A stretch of DNA of 11,892 nucleotides from Halobacteria archaeon (GCA_013041945.1 JABDRC010000243.1:1-11892), one strand, 5' to 3'. Shown: positions 1-7,241, counted from the stretch's first letter. Notes: a model not told the origin generated them from the letters alone. Made by a program: numbers and translations.

Positions 1-179
1 TCCGCACCCTCGCGTATATAGACATGGCAGGTCGTACACGCACACGATTTCTCGCACGCGTGTTCGATCTCGATGCCCTGCTTCAGTGCCGCATCACAGA
101 TCGTCGCACCCGGCTCGGTCTCGACAACGGCACCTTCCGGACAGATTTCCTCGTGGGGTAAAAAGATAATTTGCGGCAT
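1..179 (-). CDS. fdx: Isc-type [2Fe-2S] ferredoxin, partial (3' end beyond window)
   Basis: Adrenodoxin-type [2Fe-2S] ferredoxin that supplies electrons to the Isc cluster-assembly machinery in the cytosol. The first 59 codons are visible, starting MPQIIFLPHEEICPEGAVV and containing HACEKSCACTTCHVY, the three clustered cluster-ligand cysteines of this family (C-x5-C-x2-C); the fourth ligand lies beyond the edge. The sequence closely follows E. coli Fdx from its first residue, which fixes the ATG at 179. It begins 44 bases after the hscA stop and is the expected next gene of the operon. The upstream GAGAC is only a weak ribosome binding site. Truncation is by the window edge, so its integrity is unknown, and iscX, which often follows, cannot be assessed. 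Confidence 0.96.
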   Translation of the reverse strand, partial: MPQIIFLPHEEICPEGAVVETEPGATICDAALKQGIEIEHACEKSCACTTCHVYIREGA

Positions 180-223
180 GTAATTGTCTCGAATCGATTC
201 TGCGCCTGGCGCAGATACAGTCC

Positions 224-2101
224 TCAGGATTTGAATTCGTCCACGCTGTGACCGGCCATGGCCGCCCGGATGGTGCTGTTCATGCGGCGTTCGACAAACA
301 CGGCACTGGCCTGTTCCACGGCCTCGATCGCCTGCTTGATGACCCGGTAGTCGTCACCATCACGCACCGCGGCAAGGTGTTCGGCCGCGCTGTCGATGGC
401 GCTGCGCTCGGCCGGTTCCAGCAGGCTGTCGCCATCGGCCTGGAGGGCGGCCGACAGGGCCTCCAGTACACGGTCGGCCTCCACCTGTTCCTCGCGCAGG
501 CGCCGCAGGTCGCGGTCATCGGCGGCGTGTGCCATCGAATCCTTCAGCATGGACTCGATTTCGCCGTCACTCAGCCCGTACGAGGGCTTGATCTCGATAC
601 TGCTCCTGACGCCCTGCGTCTGTTCTTCCGCCGTGACATTGAGCAGACCGTCCGCATCGACCTGAAAGGTGACGCGAATGCGCGCGGCACCGGCCACCAT
701 CGGCGGGATGTCGCGCAGTTCGAATTTTGCCAGTGAACGGCAGTCACTCACCAGTTCGCGCTCGCCCTGCACCACGTGCAGCGACATGGCCGTCTGGCCG
801 TCCTTGAAGGTCGTGAACTCCTGTGCCTTCACCGCGGGCAGCGTGGTATTGCGCGGTATCACCCGCTCCGCCAGGCCGCCCATGGTTTCGAGTCCGAGCG
901 ACAGCGGGATCACGTCCAGCAACAGCATGTCCTCGTCCGGCTTGTTGCCGGCCAGGATGTCCGCCTGGATCGCCGCTCCCACGGCCACCACGCGGTCGGG
1001 ATCGATGTCCGCCATCGGCTCGGCGCCGAAAAAGCCGGTGACGCGCTCACGCACCAGCGGCACGCGCGTCGACCCGCCCACCATGACCACCGCCTGCACC
1101 TCGTCCGGCCGGACAGCGGCATCCCGCAGCGCGCGGCGACAGGGCACCAGGGTCTTGTCGACCAGTGCACCGACCAGTTCATTGAAACGTTCGCGCGTCA
1201 GTTCGCCTGTCCAGACCGAACCGTCGTCGCGCTCGATCCCGAGCGGTACCGCGGTCTGCGTCGTCAGTGCCTCCTTGGCGTCGCGTGCCGTCGCCAGCAA
1301 CTGCCGCAAATGCCCGTGACCGGCCGTGTCGTGTATGCCCGCCTGCTGCATGATCCAGCCGGCAACCAGCCGGTCCATGTCGTCACCGCCCAGCGCCGTA
1401 TCACCGGCCGTCGACAGCACCTCGAACACCCCCTTGTTGAGACGCAGCACGGAGATGTCGAAGGTGCCGCCGCCCAGATCATAAATTGCGATCACACCCT
1501 CGGTGCCCTGGTCAAGACCGTAGGCCACGGCGGCCGCAGTCGGTTCGTTCAGCAGGCGCAGGACATTCAGGCCAGCGAGGCGGCCGGCATCCCGGGTCGC
1601 CTGGCGCTGGGCATCATCAAAGTAGGCCGGCACGGTAATCACCACACCCTGCAGTTCCCCGCCAAGGGATTCCTCGGCCCGCCGTTTCAGCGTACGCAGG
1701 ATGTCGGCAGAGACCTCGACCGGGCTGATGTCGCCCGCCGCGGTCCGCAAACGGGGCATCCCGCTGGAGCTGCTGACAAAATCATAGGGCAGCCGCGACC
1801 CGATATGGCGCACGTCATCGATGCCGCGGCCCATCAGGCGCTTGACCGAGGCAATGGTATTGAGAGGATCACTGACCGCAGCACGCTGTGCGGATTCGCC
1901 CACCTCCGGCGCACCCGAGGCATGGTAGCGCACCACGGACGGCAACAGGTGCCTGCCGTCGGCATCCGGCAGGGTATCGGCCACACCGCTGCGCACGCTG
2001 GCGACCAGCGAGTTGGTCGTCCCCAGGTCGATGCCCGCCGCGAGCCGGTGCTCGTGCGGTACCGTTGACTGGCCGGGTTCGGATATCTGCAGCAGCGCCA
2101 T
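224..2101 (-). CDS. hscA: Fe-S assembly Hsp70 chaperone HscA
   Basis: Specialised Hsp70 (Hsc66) that, with HscB, binds the LPPVK motif of the scaffold IscU and drives ATP-dependent transfer of its [2Fe-2S] cluster. The 625-residue protein (E. coli HscA 616) starts MALLQISEPG as in E. coli, which fixes the start. The nucleotide-binding domain shows GIDLGTTNS at 23-31, YDLGGGTFDIS from about 207 and VVMVGGSTRVP near 337. The linker LLLDVIPLSLGLE near 395 leads to the substrate-binding domain (QEFTTFKDGQTAMS) and a helical lid ending GHSVDEF. HscA rather than DnaK is indicated by the N-terminal extension, the end of the protein and the location in isc. It lies 38 bases after hscB; no clear Shine-Dalgarno sequence precedes it. 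Its client IscU is not encoded in this operon. Confidence 0.98.
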   Translation of the reverse strand: MALLQISEPGQSTVPHEHRLAAGIDLGTTNSLVASVRSGVADTLPDADGRHLLPSVVRYHASGAPEVGESAQRAAVSDPLNTIASVKRLMGRGIDDVRHIGSRLPYDFVSSSSGMPRLRTAAGDISPVEVSADILRTLKRRAEESLGGELQGVVITVPAYFDDAQRQATRDAGRLAGLNVLRLLNEPTAAAVAYGLDQGTEGVIAIYDLGGGTFDISVLRLNKGVFEVLSTAGDTALGGDDMDRLVAGWIMQQAGIHDTAGHGHLRQLLATARDAKEALTTQTAVPLGIERDDGSVWTGELTRERFNELVGALVDKTLVPCRRALRDAAVRPDEVQAVVMVGGSTRVPLVRERVTGFFGAEPMADIDPDRVVAVGAAIQADILAGNKPDEDMLLLDVIPLSLGLETMGGLAERVIPRNTTLPAVKAQEFTTFKDGQTAMSLHVVQGERELVSDCRSLAKFELRDIPPMVAGAARIRVTFQVDADGLLNVTAEEQTQGVRSSIEIKPSYGLSDGEIESMLKDSMAHAADDRDLRRLREEQVEADRVLEALSAALQADGDSLLEPAERSAIDSAAEHLAAVRDGDDYRVIKQAIEAVEQASAVFVERRMNSTIRAAMAGHSVDEFKS

Positions 2102-2139
2102 GGTGTTGTTTCAGTCGTTAAATCGAGTCCTGTTTGAGT

Positions 2140-2691
2140 TCAGGCCATTTCATCCTCGAGCGCCACCTCGAGTTCAACCGCCTCGTCCTGCAGCTTGCGG
2201 AAAAACTGCATCTTGACCAGTGTGTCTGCCGCGGCCGCCTGCGCATCACTGTCGCCGGCCGCCAGCTGATCGCCCAGCTGTGTCTCCAGCGCCGACAGGT
2301 CCGCCCCGATGCGCTGCATGATACTGCCCAGCGCATCGAATGCGTCATCTTCACCGCGCACGCCTGACAGCGCCTCGCGCAGCTCCATCTGCTCCATCAG
2401 GAAGGCCGCATCACGGGTTGTGTGATGTTCGTCGTCAAACGCATAGCCGGCCAGTTCCAGCAGGTAACGACCGCGCAACAGCGGGTCTTTCAGTGTCCGG
2501 TAAGCCTCGTTGATCCATGCCGCCTGGTGAACCGATAACAGACGTTCCCGGTCACCGGCGTTGACGAAACGGTCCGGATGCAGGTTGCGCTGCAATTCAC
2601 GGTAGCGCAGCTCGAGTTGACCGGTATCCACCCCGAAGGATGGCGGCAGGTCAAACAGCTCGAAATGGGACGGTACAGGGTCCGCAGCCAT
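2140..2691 (-). CDS. hscB: Fe-S assembly J-domain co-chaperone HscB
   Basis: Hsc20 co-chaperone that delivers IscU to HscA and stimulates the HscA ATPase. The 183-residue protein (E. coli 171) has an N-terminal J domain with the diagnostic HPD tripeptide at residues 38-40 (LQRNLHPDRF), then INEAYRTLKDPLLRGRYLLEL, the typical end of the J domain. The remaining acidic, helical part (about 80-183) matches the IscU-binding three-helix domain of the family. The ATG at 2691 gives MAADPVPSHFELFDLP, in register with the conserved HFELF start of HscB. The gene lies 48 bases downstream of iscA and 38 upstream of hscA, so it is in the same transcript. The upstream bases GACACC offer no real Shine-Dalgarno sequence. 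Confidence 0.97.
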   Translation of the reverse strand: MAADPVPSHFELFDLPPSFGVDTGQLELRYRELQRNLHPDRFVNAGDRERLLSVHQAAWINEAYRTLKDPLLRGRYLLELAGYAFDDEHHTTRDAAFLMEQMELREALSGVRGEDDAFDALGSIMQRIGADLSALETQLGDQLAAGDSDAQAAAADTLVKMQFFRKLQDEAVELEVALEDEMA

Positions 2692-2739
2692 GGTGTCAGC
2701 TTGTCGCCCGGAGGTCGGAGGTTCAGGAAGCGGCGGACA

Positions 2740-3063
2740 TCAAACGTTGAAGCTTTCGCCGCACCCGCACATATCCTTCACGTTCGGGTTGTTGAACCTG
2801 AAACCCTCGTTCAGTCCTTCGCGCGCATAGTCCAGTTCGGTACCGTCCAGGTAGACCAGGCTCTTGGGGCTGATGATGACCTTGACGCCGCGGTCTTCGA
2901 ACACCACATCGCCGTCCTCGATCTCATCGACGTATTCCATGACATAGGCCATGCCCGAACAGCCGGTTGTTTTTACAGCCAGCCGCAGGCCAACGCCCTT
3001 GCCGCGCTGTGCGAGGAAACCCTTGATGCGGTCTGCCGCCGTGTCTGTCAATGTAATCGCCAT
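2740..3063 (-). CDS. iscA: A-type iron-sulfur carrier IscA
   Basis: A-type carrier protein that receives Fe-S clusters or iron and passes them to apoproteins, important for [4Fe-4S] maturation under aerobic conditions. At 107 residues it has the exact family length, and its three ligand cysteines are at the canonical positions: C35 (TTGCSGMAY) and C99 and C101 (DMCGCGESF). It begins MAITLTDTAADRI, so the ATG at 3063 is secure. It is IscA rather than ErpA or SufA by position and by the C-terminal CGCGESF. Unusually, it follows iscS directly; iscU is missing from the 130-base gap upstream. It is an A-type carrier and not a U-type scaffold, so it does not itself fill the iscU slot. Confidence 0.97.
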   Translation of the reverse strand: MAITLTDTAADRIKGFLAQRGKGVGLRLAVKTTGCSGMAYVMEYVDEIEDGDVVFEDRGVKVIISPKSLVYLDGTELDYAREGLNEGFRFNNPNVKDMCGCGESFNV

Positions 3064-3193
3064 GAATAATTTTCCAAATTACCGTATTACTGAAACAAGG
3101 ACTCCGGGAGCAGACCTGCCCGTGAACGAATTTCGGTTGTATGCCTGCCGAAGTCGCGTCCTGGGCCGCTCGGGGATGTCGCTGGAATCACTC
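3064..3193. other. Noncoding gap between iscS and iscA where iscU is expected
   Basis: In the standard isc order iscU (about 128 codons, roughly 390 bases) lies between iscS and iscA. Here only 130 bases separate the iscS stop from the iscA start. Reading this stretch on the minus strand I find no IscU start (MAYSxKVxDHYENPRN) and none of its conserved cysteine or LPPVK motifs, so no recognisable remnant. The part next to iscA (about 3062-3100) is distinctly AT-richer than the surrounding coding DNA and holds only a weak GGA-type ribosome binding site for iscA. I see no convincing terminator or internal promoter in it. Confidence 0.8.
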
Positions 3194-4414
3194 TCAGTGC
3201 GCAGCCCACTTGACAGAGTCGAGATCGATCCCGTCCTTGTACATATCCCAGAGCGGTGACAACTCGCGCAGCTTGCTGACCTTTTCCTTCACCCGCTCGA
3301 TGATGTAATCAACCTCTTCCTGCGTCGTGAAGCGGCCGATAGTAAAGCGGATGGAACTGTGCGCAAGCTCGTCGTTCCTGCCCAGCGCGCGCAGCACGTA
3401 GGAGGGCTCCAGGCTGGAGCTGGTACAGGCCGACCCGGATGAAACCGCCATGTCCTTGAGCGCCATGATCAGGCTCTCGCCCTCGACATAATTGAAACTG
3501 ACATTGAGAATGCCCGGCGCACGCTGTGCCAGGTCACCGTTCAGGTAGACCTCTTCCATGTCGCTCAGGCCGTTCCACAGGCGGTTGCGCAGCGCGAGCA
3601 CGCGTGCATTTTCCTCGGCCATCTCTTCCTTCGCAATGCGGAAGGCCTCGCCCATGGCGACGATCTGATGGGTTGCCAGCGTGCCCGAGCGCAGGCCGCG
3701 CTCGTGGCCACCGCCGTGCATCTGCGCCTCCAGCCGGACACGCGGCTTGCGGCGCACGTACAGCGCCCCGATGCCTTTCGGGCCGTAAATCTTGTGTGCG
3801 GAAAAGGACATCAGGTCGACCTTGAGCTTGTCCATATCGATCTCGATCTTGCCGGCACTCTGGGCGGCATCGACATGGAACACGATCTTGCGCTCGCGGC
3901 AGATCTCGCCGATCGACGCGATATCCTGGATGACGCCGATCTCGTTGTTGACATGCATGATGGAGACCAGGACGGTATCGTCGCGCAGCGCGGCCCGGAA
4001 CTTGTCCAGGTCCAGCAGCCCGCTCGGCTCGGGTTCGAGGTAGGTCACTTCGTAGCCTTCACGTTCCAGCTGGCGGCAGGAATCGAGCACCGCCTTGTGT
4101 TCGGTCTTGAGGGTTACGATGTGTTTGCCTTTCTTCTTGTAGAAGTGCGCCGCACCCTTGATGGCAAGGTTGTCCGACTCGGTGGCGCCCGAAGTCCAGA
4201 CAATCTCCCTGGGATCGGCATTGATCAGCGCAGCGACCTGGGCGCGTGCCTGTTGAACGGCCTCCTCCGCCTTCCAGCCGTACTCGTGCGAACGCGAGGC
4301 CGGGTTACCGTACTGACCCTGCCGGGTCAGATAGGTCATCATCTTCTCCGCAACACGCTCGTCGACCGGCGTGGTGGCCGAGTAGTCCATGTAAATCGGG
4401 ATGCTGATATTCAT
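3194..4414 (-). CDS. iscS: Cysteine desulfurase IscS
   Basis: PLP-dependent cysteine desulfurase that converts L-cysteine to L-alanine and carries the sulfur as a persulfide for Fe-S clusters and thiolated tRNA. The chosen ATG at 4414 gives MNISIPIYMDYSATTPVD, matching the family N-terminus, and 406 residues (E. coli 404). An upstream in-frame ATG at 4465 would add 17 residues without family similarity, and AAGG sits about 8 bases before the chosen start. Visible landmarks are TEHKAVLD near 105, HVNNEIG near 155, the PLP lysine in SFSAHKIYGPKG near 208, and the catalytic cysteine loop SSGSACTSSSLEPS near 330. The C-terminal tail (SPLWDMYKDGIDLDSVKW), part of the IscU-binding surface in E. coli, is intact although iscU is absent here. 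It lies 73 bases downstream of iscR. Confidence 0.98.
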   Translation of the reverse strand: MNISIPIYMDYSATTPVDERVAEKMMTYLTRQGQYGNPASRSHEYGWKAEEAVQQARAQVAALINADPREIVWTSGATESDNLAIKGAAHFYKKKGKHIVTLKTEHKAVLDSCRQLEREGYEVTYLEPEPSGLLDLDKFRAALRDDTVLVSIMHVNNEIGVIQDIASIGEICRERKIVFHVDAAQSAGKIEIDMDKLKVDLMSFSAHKIYGPKGIGALYVRRKPRVRLEAQMHGGGHERGLRSGTLATHQIVAMGEAFRIAKEEMAEENARVLALRNRLWNGLSDMEEVYLNGDLAQRAPGILNVSFNYVEGESLIMALKDMAVSSGSACTSSSLEPSYVLRALGRNDELAHSSIRFTIGRFTTQEEVDYIIERVKEKVSKLRELSPLWDMYKDGIDLDSVKWAAH

Positions 4415-4487
4415 GTTTTTGCCTTGTCGGTTCCTTTTGATGAGATCAAATACGCAGTGCATCACTGCGCAGTTCAGTGCTGGCGGT

Positions 4488-4964
4488 TCAGGCGATCGTT
4501 TCCCTGAGTCCGCGATCGCAGGGTGTTATGCGATCCAGTTGACGCTCGACGATTGCATTGACCTGCTTGCGTTCGAGAAAACCGGCCAGCGTAACGCTGT
4601 CGAGAAACTCGTGAATCTGGTAACCCAGTTGCTGCCACAACTCGTGTGTCAGGCAGCGCTCGCCATCCTGGCAGTCCTCGTTGCCGGCACAGAGGGTGAC
4701 ATCGATGCCTTCGCCGATGGCCTCAATGACGTCTGCAATCGAAATATCCTCCGGCGCATGCGACAGGCGGTATCCTCCGCCGGGTCCGCGAATACCCTCG
4801 ACCAGGCCATGCTTGCGCAGCCGCGCGAACAGCTGCTCCAGGTAGGACAGCGATATGCCCTGTGCCGTCGAGATTTCGGCCAGCGTGACGGCACCTTCCC
4901 CGTGATGAATGGCGAGGTCGAGCATCGCCGTGACGGCGTAGCGTCCCTTGGTCGATAAGCGCAT
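4488..4964 (-). CDS. iscR: Rrf2-family Fe-S-sensing regulator IscR
   Basis: Rrf2-family transcription factor that carries a [2Fe-2S] cluster and, in the cluster-bound form, represses its own isc operon. The N-terminal winged helix is visible (MRLSTKGRYAVTAMLDLA, then ISLSYLEQLFARLRKHGLVEGIRGPGGGYRL). The cluster-ligand segment LCAGNEDCQDGERCLTH has the C-x5-C-x5-C-x2-H arrangement of E. coli C92/C98/C104/H107, so it should be a real cluster sensor. I use the ATG at 4964 because the family begins MRLxxKGRYA; a GTG at 4997 would add 11 unrelated residues. The length is 158 residues (E. coli 162). It is first in the operon, 73 bases before iscS. No strong Shine-Dalgarno sequence precedes it. A type 1 IscR site lies 44 bases upstream, consistent with autorepression. 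Confidence 0.97.
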   Translation of the reverse strand: MRLSTKGRYAVTAMLDLAIHHGEGAVTLAEISTAQGISLSYLEQLFARLRKHGLVEGIRGPGGGYRLSHAPEDISIADVIEAIGEGIDVTLCAGNEDCQDGERCLTHELWQQLGYQIHEFLDSVTLAGFLERKQVNAIVERQLDRITPCDRGLRETIA

Positions 4965-5007
4965 GTCAGATACCGTTTGTCCGGCCGTTCCCGTCACGGG
5001 TCCGGCA

Positions 5008-5032
5008 ATAACCTAGTAAAATGGTCAGGTAC
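5008..5032 (-). promoter_or_regulatory. Predicted type 1 IscR binding site for the isc operon
   Basis: Read on the minus strand, these 25 bases contain TACCTGACCATTTTACTAGG and end GTTAT. I aligned them by eye to the E. coli type 1 IscR consensus (ATASYYGAC, then TRWWWYA, then GTCRRSTAT); 20 of 25 positions agree, including the GAC core and the A/T-rich centre. The site begins two bases after the predicted -10 hexamer and should cover the transcription start, a good position for repression. Cluster-loaded IscR would be expected to bind here and shut off isc when clusters are plentiful. The match was made by hand, without a scoring matrix. Confidence 0.75.
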
Positions 5033-5034
5033 TT

Positions 5035-5063
5035 ATTATGCGGGAGTTGGCAGGCACAGGCAA
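5035..5063 (-). promoter_or_regulatory. Predicted sigma-70 promoter of the isc operon
   Basis: On the minus strand there is TTGCCT (5058-5063, 4 of 6 to TTGACA), a 17-base spacer, then CATAAT (5035-5040, 5 of 6 to TATAAT). It lies between the DUF1249 gene and iscR and is followed at once by the IscR site, which would sit on the start point. The spacing is ideal and the -10 is good; the -35 is moderate. An alternative in which CTGACC inside the IscR site acts as the -35 lacks a credible -10. Confidence 0.6.
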
Positions 5064-5072
5064 GCACCCGGG

Positions 5073-5086
5073 CCTATCCAGATAGG
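5073..5086. promoter_or_regulatory. Short palindrome upstream of the isc promoter
   Basis: CCTATCCAGATAGG has perfect five-base arms (CCTAT/ATAGG) around a CCAG centre. It ends ten bases upstream of the predicted isc -35 hexamer. No T-run follows on the minus strand, so it is not a standard intrinsic terminator for the DUF1249 gene. Its spacing does not fit a type 2 IscR site (the CC and GG half sites are too close). An activator or second-regulator site is possible but unproven. Confidence 0.35.
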
Positions 5087-5126
5087 GATATATGCGTGCG
5101 AGATAACGCGCTGTGACGGCTGCGCG

Positions 5127-5648
5127 TCAGGATTCCGCGATCAGCAGACCATCCGGCCGGCGGGCACCAGCGGCGGTTGCCGGCCGGACGACCCGGCCGG
5201 GGATGAAACGGTGACCCTGCATCAGGCAATAACCGAGCCATTTCTGCAAAAAGCGGTTCATGTGCCACTTTTCGGCCAGCGTGTAGGTGTTGAACATGCG
5301 ATTGTACGTGGCGTGGCGTACACCGCGGCGGCGGCCGCAGGCAATGACTTCGCCCACCTGTGCGTCGTGGTACATACGCACCCGCATGTCGGGCGCGGGA
5401 AAGCACCCGTGCTCGTCGCTGAAGTAGTACGTCAGCTGCAGCGTGGTGGTGAACTTGTTGCGCTCGACCACGCGCAGGTGCAGGTCCAGGACACCCGGTA
5501 TCATGGAGATGACTTCATCCGGCATGACATCGACATCCGGCACGAGATTTCTCAGCCGAATGTAATTGCACTCATACAATTCCATCAGTCCGGCAAAGTT
5601 TTTTGCCGGGATGCCATGGTGCGAAAAATGTCTTTCCGTGTACAGCAT
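5127..5648 (-). CDS. DUF1249 (YqiB-like) family protein
   Basis: Member of the uncharacterised DUF1249 family (E. coli YqiB). Family features in the 173-residue sequence are LMELYECNYIRLRNLVPD near 21-38, LHLRVVERNKFTTTLQLTYYF, then PDMRVRMYHDAQVGEVIACG, and WHMNRFLQKWLGYCLMQGHRFIPG before a 25-residue tail rich in Ala, Arg and Gly. E. coli YqiB ends at about this IP, so the tail is an extension. No signal peptide or membrane segment is seen; a soluble protein is likely. The start at 5648 is the first in-frame ATG and has no strong Shine-Dalgarno sequence, so it is less certain than the reading frame. It lies 162 bases upstream of iscR on the same strand, but isc has its own promoter. Function is unknown. 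Confidence 0.88.
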   Translation of the reverse strand: MLYTERHFSHHGIPAKNFAGLMELYECNYIRLRNLVPDVDVMPDEVISMIPGVLDLHLRVVERNKFTTTLQLTYYFSDEHGCFPAPDMRVRMYHDAQVGEVIACGRRRGVRHATYNRMFNTYTLAEKWHMNRFLQKWLGYCLMQGHRFIPGRVVRPATAAGARRPDGLLIAES

Positions 5649-5677
5649 ATGCTCATGATATCACGTTAATAACAAAT

Positions 5678-5697
5678 CACCTGACTGGAAATCAGTG
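5678..5697. promoter_or_regulatory. Imperfect inverted repeat in the divergent DUF1249/glcD control region
   Basis: The sequence CACCTGACTGGAAATCAGTG has near-symmetric ends (CAC-TGA against TCA-GTG with one extra C in the left arm). It lies midway between the divergent DUF1249 and glcD starts. Such placement suits an operator for one or both genes. I could not match it to a known GlcC or FadR-type operator, so the call rests on symmetry and position only. Confidence 0.3.
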
Positions 5698-5711
5698 TCG
5701 TATACTGGTAT

Positions 5712-5740
5712 TTGAAGCACTATCGGCGATATTCTTCAAT
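5712..5740 (+). promoter_or_regulatory. Candidate promoter for glcDEF-sulfurtransferase
   Basis: TTGAAG (5712-5717) and TTCAAT (5735-5740) are separated by 17 bases, each 4 of 6 to the sigma-70 hexamers. The start point would fall near 5747, about 24 bases before the glcD ATG at 5771. A better isolated -10, TATACT at 5701-5706, has no matching -35. A clear ribosome binding site AGGA (5762-5765) lies 5 bases before the ATG and supports the glcD start. The promoter itself is a weak prediction. Confidence 0.35.
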
Positions 5741-5770
5741 CCTTGACTTGACACGAACAACAGGATCCGC

Positions 5771-7225
5771 ATGGCTGACAAACCGATCATCGCCGTACTG
5801 CTGGAACGCTTGCCCGAACGCTGTGTACTGCATGACGCGGAAGACCTCAGGCCATACGAATGCGATGGACTGTCCGCCTATCGCAGCATGCCGCTCGCCG
5901 TCGTCATTCCCGAAAACGTCGAACAGGCACGGCTCGCGTTGCAACTTTGCGCGCAACATGCTGTCCCGGTGGTTGCGCGCGGCGCGGGCACCGGCCTGTC
6001 AGGCGGCGCCCTGCCGCTTGCCGATGGCATTTCGTTGAGCATGGCCAGGTTCAATCGCATCCTCGACATCGATGTCGCCAACCGTGTGGCGCGCGTCCAG
6101 CCGGGTGTCACCAACCTCTCCATCTCCACGGCCGCCGAGCCGCACGGTCTGTACTATGCACCCGATCCCTCGTCGCAGATTGCCTGTTCCATCGGCGGCA
6201 ACGTAGCTGAAAACGCCGGCGGCGTGCACTGCCTGAAATACGGGCTGACGACGCACAACATCCAGGCGCTGGAAATCCTGACCATGGACGGCGAGCACAT
6301 GACCATCGGCAGTGCCGCACTGGACGCCCCGGGTTTCGACCTGCTGGCGCTGCTGACCGGTTCCGAAGGACTGCTGGGCGTGATCACGGAAGTGACCGTC
6401 AAGTTGCTGCCCCGGCCGGAGACCGCGCAGGTGGTACTGGCGGCCTTTGCCTCGGTCGACGCGGCCGGTGCCGCCGTCACGGCGGTCATCGCCAGCGGCA
6501 TCATTCCGGCCGGCCTCGAACTGCTTGACCGTCCGGCCATCCATGCCGTCGAACAGTTTATCGATGCAGGCTATCCCGCCGATGCCACGGCAATCCTGCT
6601 GTGCGAGCTGGATGGCAGCAGCGTCGATGTGGGTGTGCAGATCGAGCATGTGAACCGCGTGTTCCGGGACGCCGGCGCCACCGAGCTGAAGGTGTCGCAG
6701 AACGAGGCGGAACGGCAGCGTTTCTGGGCCGGCAGAAAATCCGCCTTCCCCGCCATGGGCCGCTTGTCGCCCGACTATTACTGCATGGATGGCACCATCC
6801 CGCGCAAGCACCTGGCACGGGTGCTGAACAGGATCGAGACACTGTCGGACGAGTACGGCCTGCCGATCTGCAATGTCTTTCATGCCGGTGACGGCAACCT
6901 GCACCCGCTGATACTGTACGATGCCAACCGGCCGGGAGAACTGGAGCGCGCCGAGGAACTTGGCGGCCTGATTCTGGAGACCTGTGTCGCCGTCGGCGGC
7001 ACCATTACCGGTGAACACGGTGTCGGCATGGAGAAAATCAACCAGATGTGCGTACAGTTCAACACGGCGGAACTGGAACAGTTTCACCGCGTCAAGGACG
7101 CCTTCGACCCCGCCGGCCTGCTGAACCCCGGCAAGGCCATCCCGACCCTGCACCGCTGCGCGGAGTTTGGTGCCATGCATGTGCATGAGGGACAGCTGCC
7201 GCACCCGGAACTCGAACGTTTCTAG
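5771..7225 (+). CDS. glcD: Glycolate oxidase FAD-linked subunit GlcD
   Basis: FAD-binding catalytic subunit of glycolate oxidase (dehydrogenase), which oxidises glycolate to glyoxylate and passes electrons through GlcF to the respiratory chain. The 484 residues (E. coli GlcD 499) hold a PCMH-type FAD-binding domain with PLAVVIPENVEQ, ARGAGTGLSGGALPL near 70-83 and IACSIGGNVAENAGGVHCLKYG near 138-158. The C-terminal FAD-oxidase domain shows VFHAGDGNLHPLI near 373, GGTITGEHGVGMEK near 410 and the closing FDPAGLLNPGKAIP. These are the glycolate/D-lactate dehydrogenase signatures; co-occurrence with GlcE and GlcF separates it from single-subunit D-lactate dehydrogenase. ATG 5771 has AGGA five bases upstream. 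It is first in a tight four-gene operon; no divergent glcC regulator is present. Confidence 0.95.
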   Translation: MADKPIIAVLLERLPERCVLHDAEDLRPYECDGLSAYRSMPLAVVIPENVEQARLALQLCAQHAVPVVARGAGTGLSGGALPLADGISLSMARFNRILDIDVANRVARVQPGVTNLSISTAAEPHGLYYAPDPSSQIACSIGGNVAENAGGVHCLKYGLTTHNIQALEILTMDGEHMTIGSAALDAPGFDLLALLTGSEGLLGVITEVTVKLLPRPETAQVVLAAFASVDAAGAAVTAVIASGIIPAGLELLDRPAIHAVEQFIDAGYPADATAILLCELDGSSVDVGVQIEHVNRVFRDAGATELKVSQNEAERQRFWAGRKSAFPAMGRLSPDYYCMDGTIPRKHLARVLNRIETLSDEYGLPICNVFHAGDGNLHPLILYDANRPGELERAEELGGLILETCVAVGGTITGEHGVGMEKINQMCVQFNTAELEQFHRVKDAFDPAGLLNPGKAIPTLHRCAEFGAMHVHEGQLPHPELERF

Positions 7226-7241
7226 CAGGATTGCGACAGGC

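Noticed and set aside
776..2068. 430-codon open frame on the plus strand
   Set aside because: Lies wholly antisense to hscA, with low-complexity His/Arg/Gln-rich translation typical of a high-GC shadow frame.
3064..3100. Internal promoter for iscA-hscBA-fdx in the AT-rich part of the gap
   Set aside because: TTGTTT is present on the minus strand, but no credible -10 lies at normal spacing; not supported.
4415..4465. Upstream ATG for iscS adding 17 residues
   Set aside because: The extra residues do not resemble IscS N-termini, and the later ATG matches the family start and has a ribosome binding site.
3668..4507. 279-codon open frame on the plus strand
   Set aside because: Antisense to iscS and crossing into the iscR end; no recognisable domain.
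5073..5086. Intrinsic terminator for the DUF1249 gene
   Set aside because: The hairpin is short and is not followed by a T-run on the minus strand.
5999..7204. 401-codon open frame on the minus strand
   Set aside because: Antisense to glcD, whose motifs are unambiguous; the translation shows no domain.
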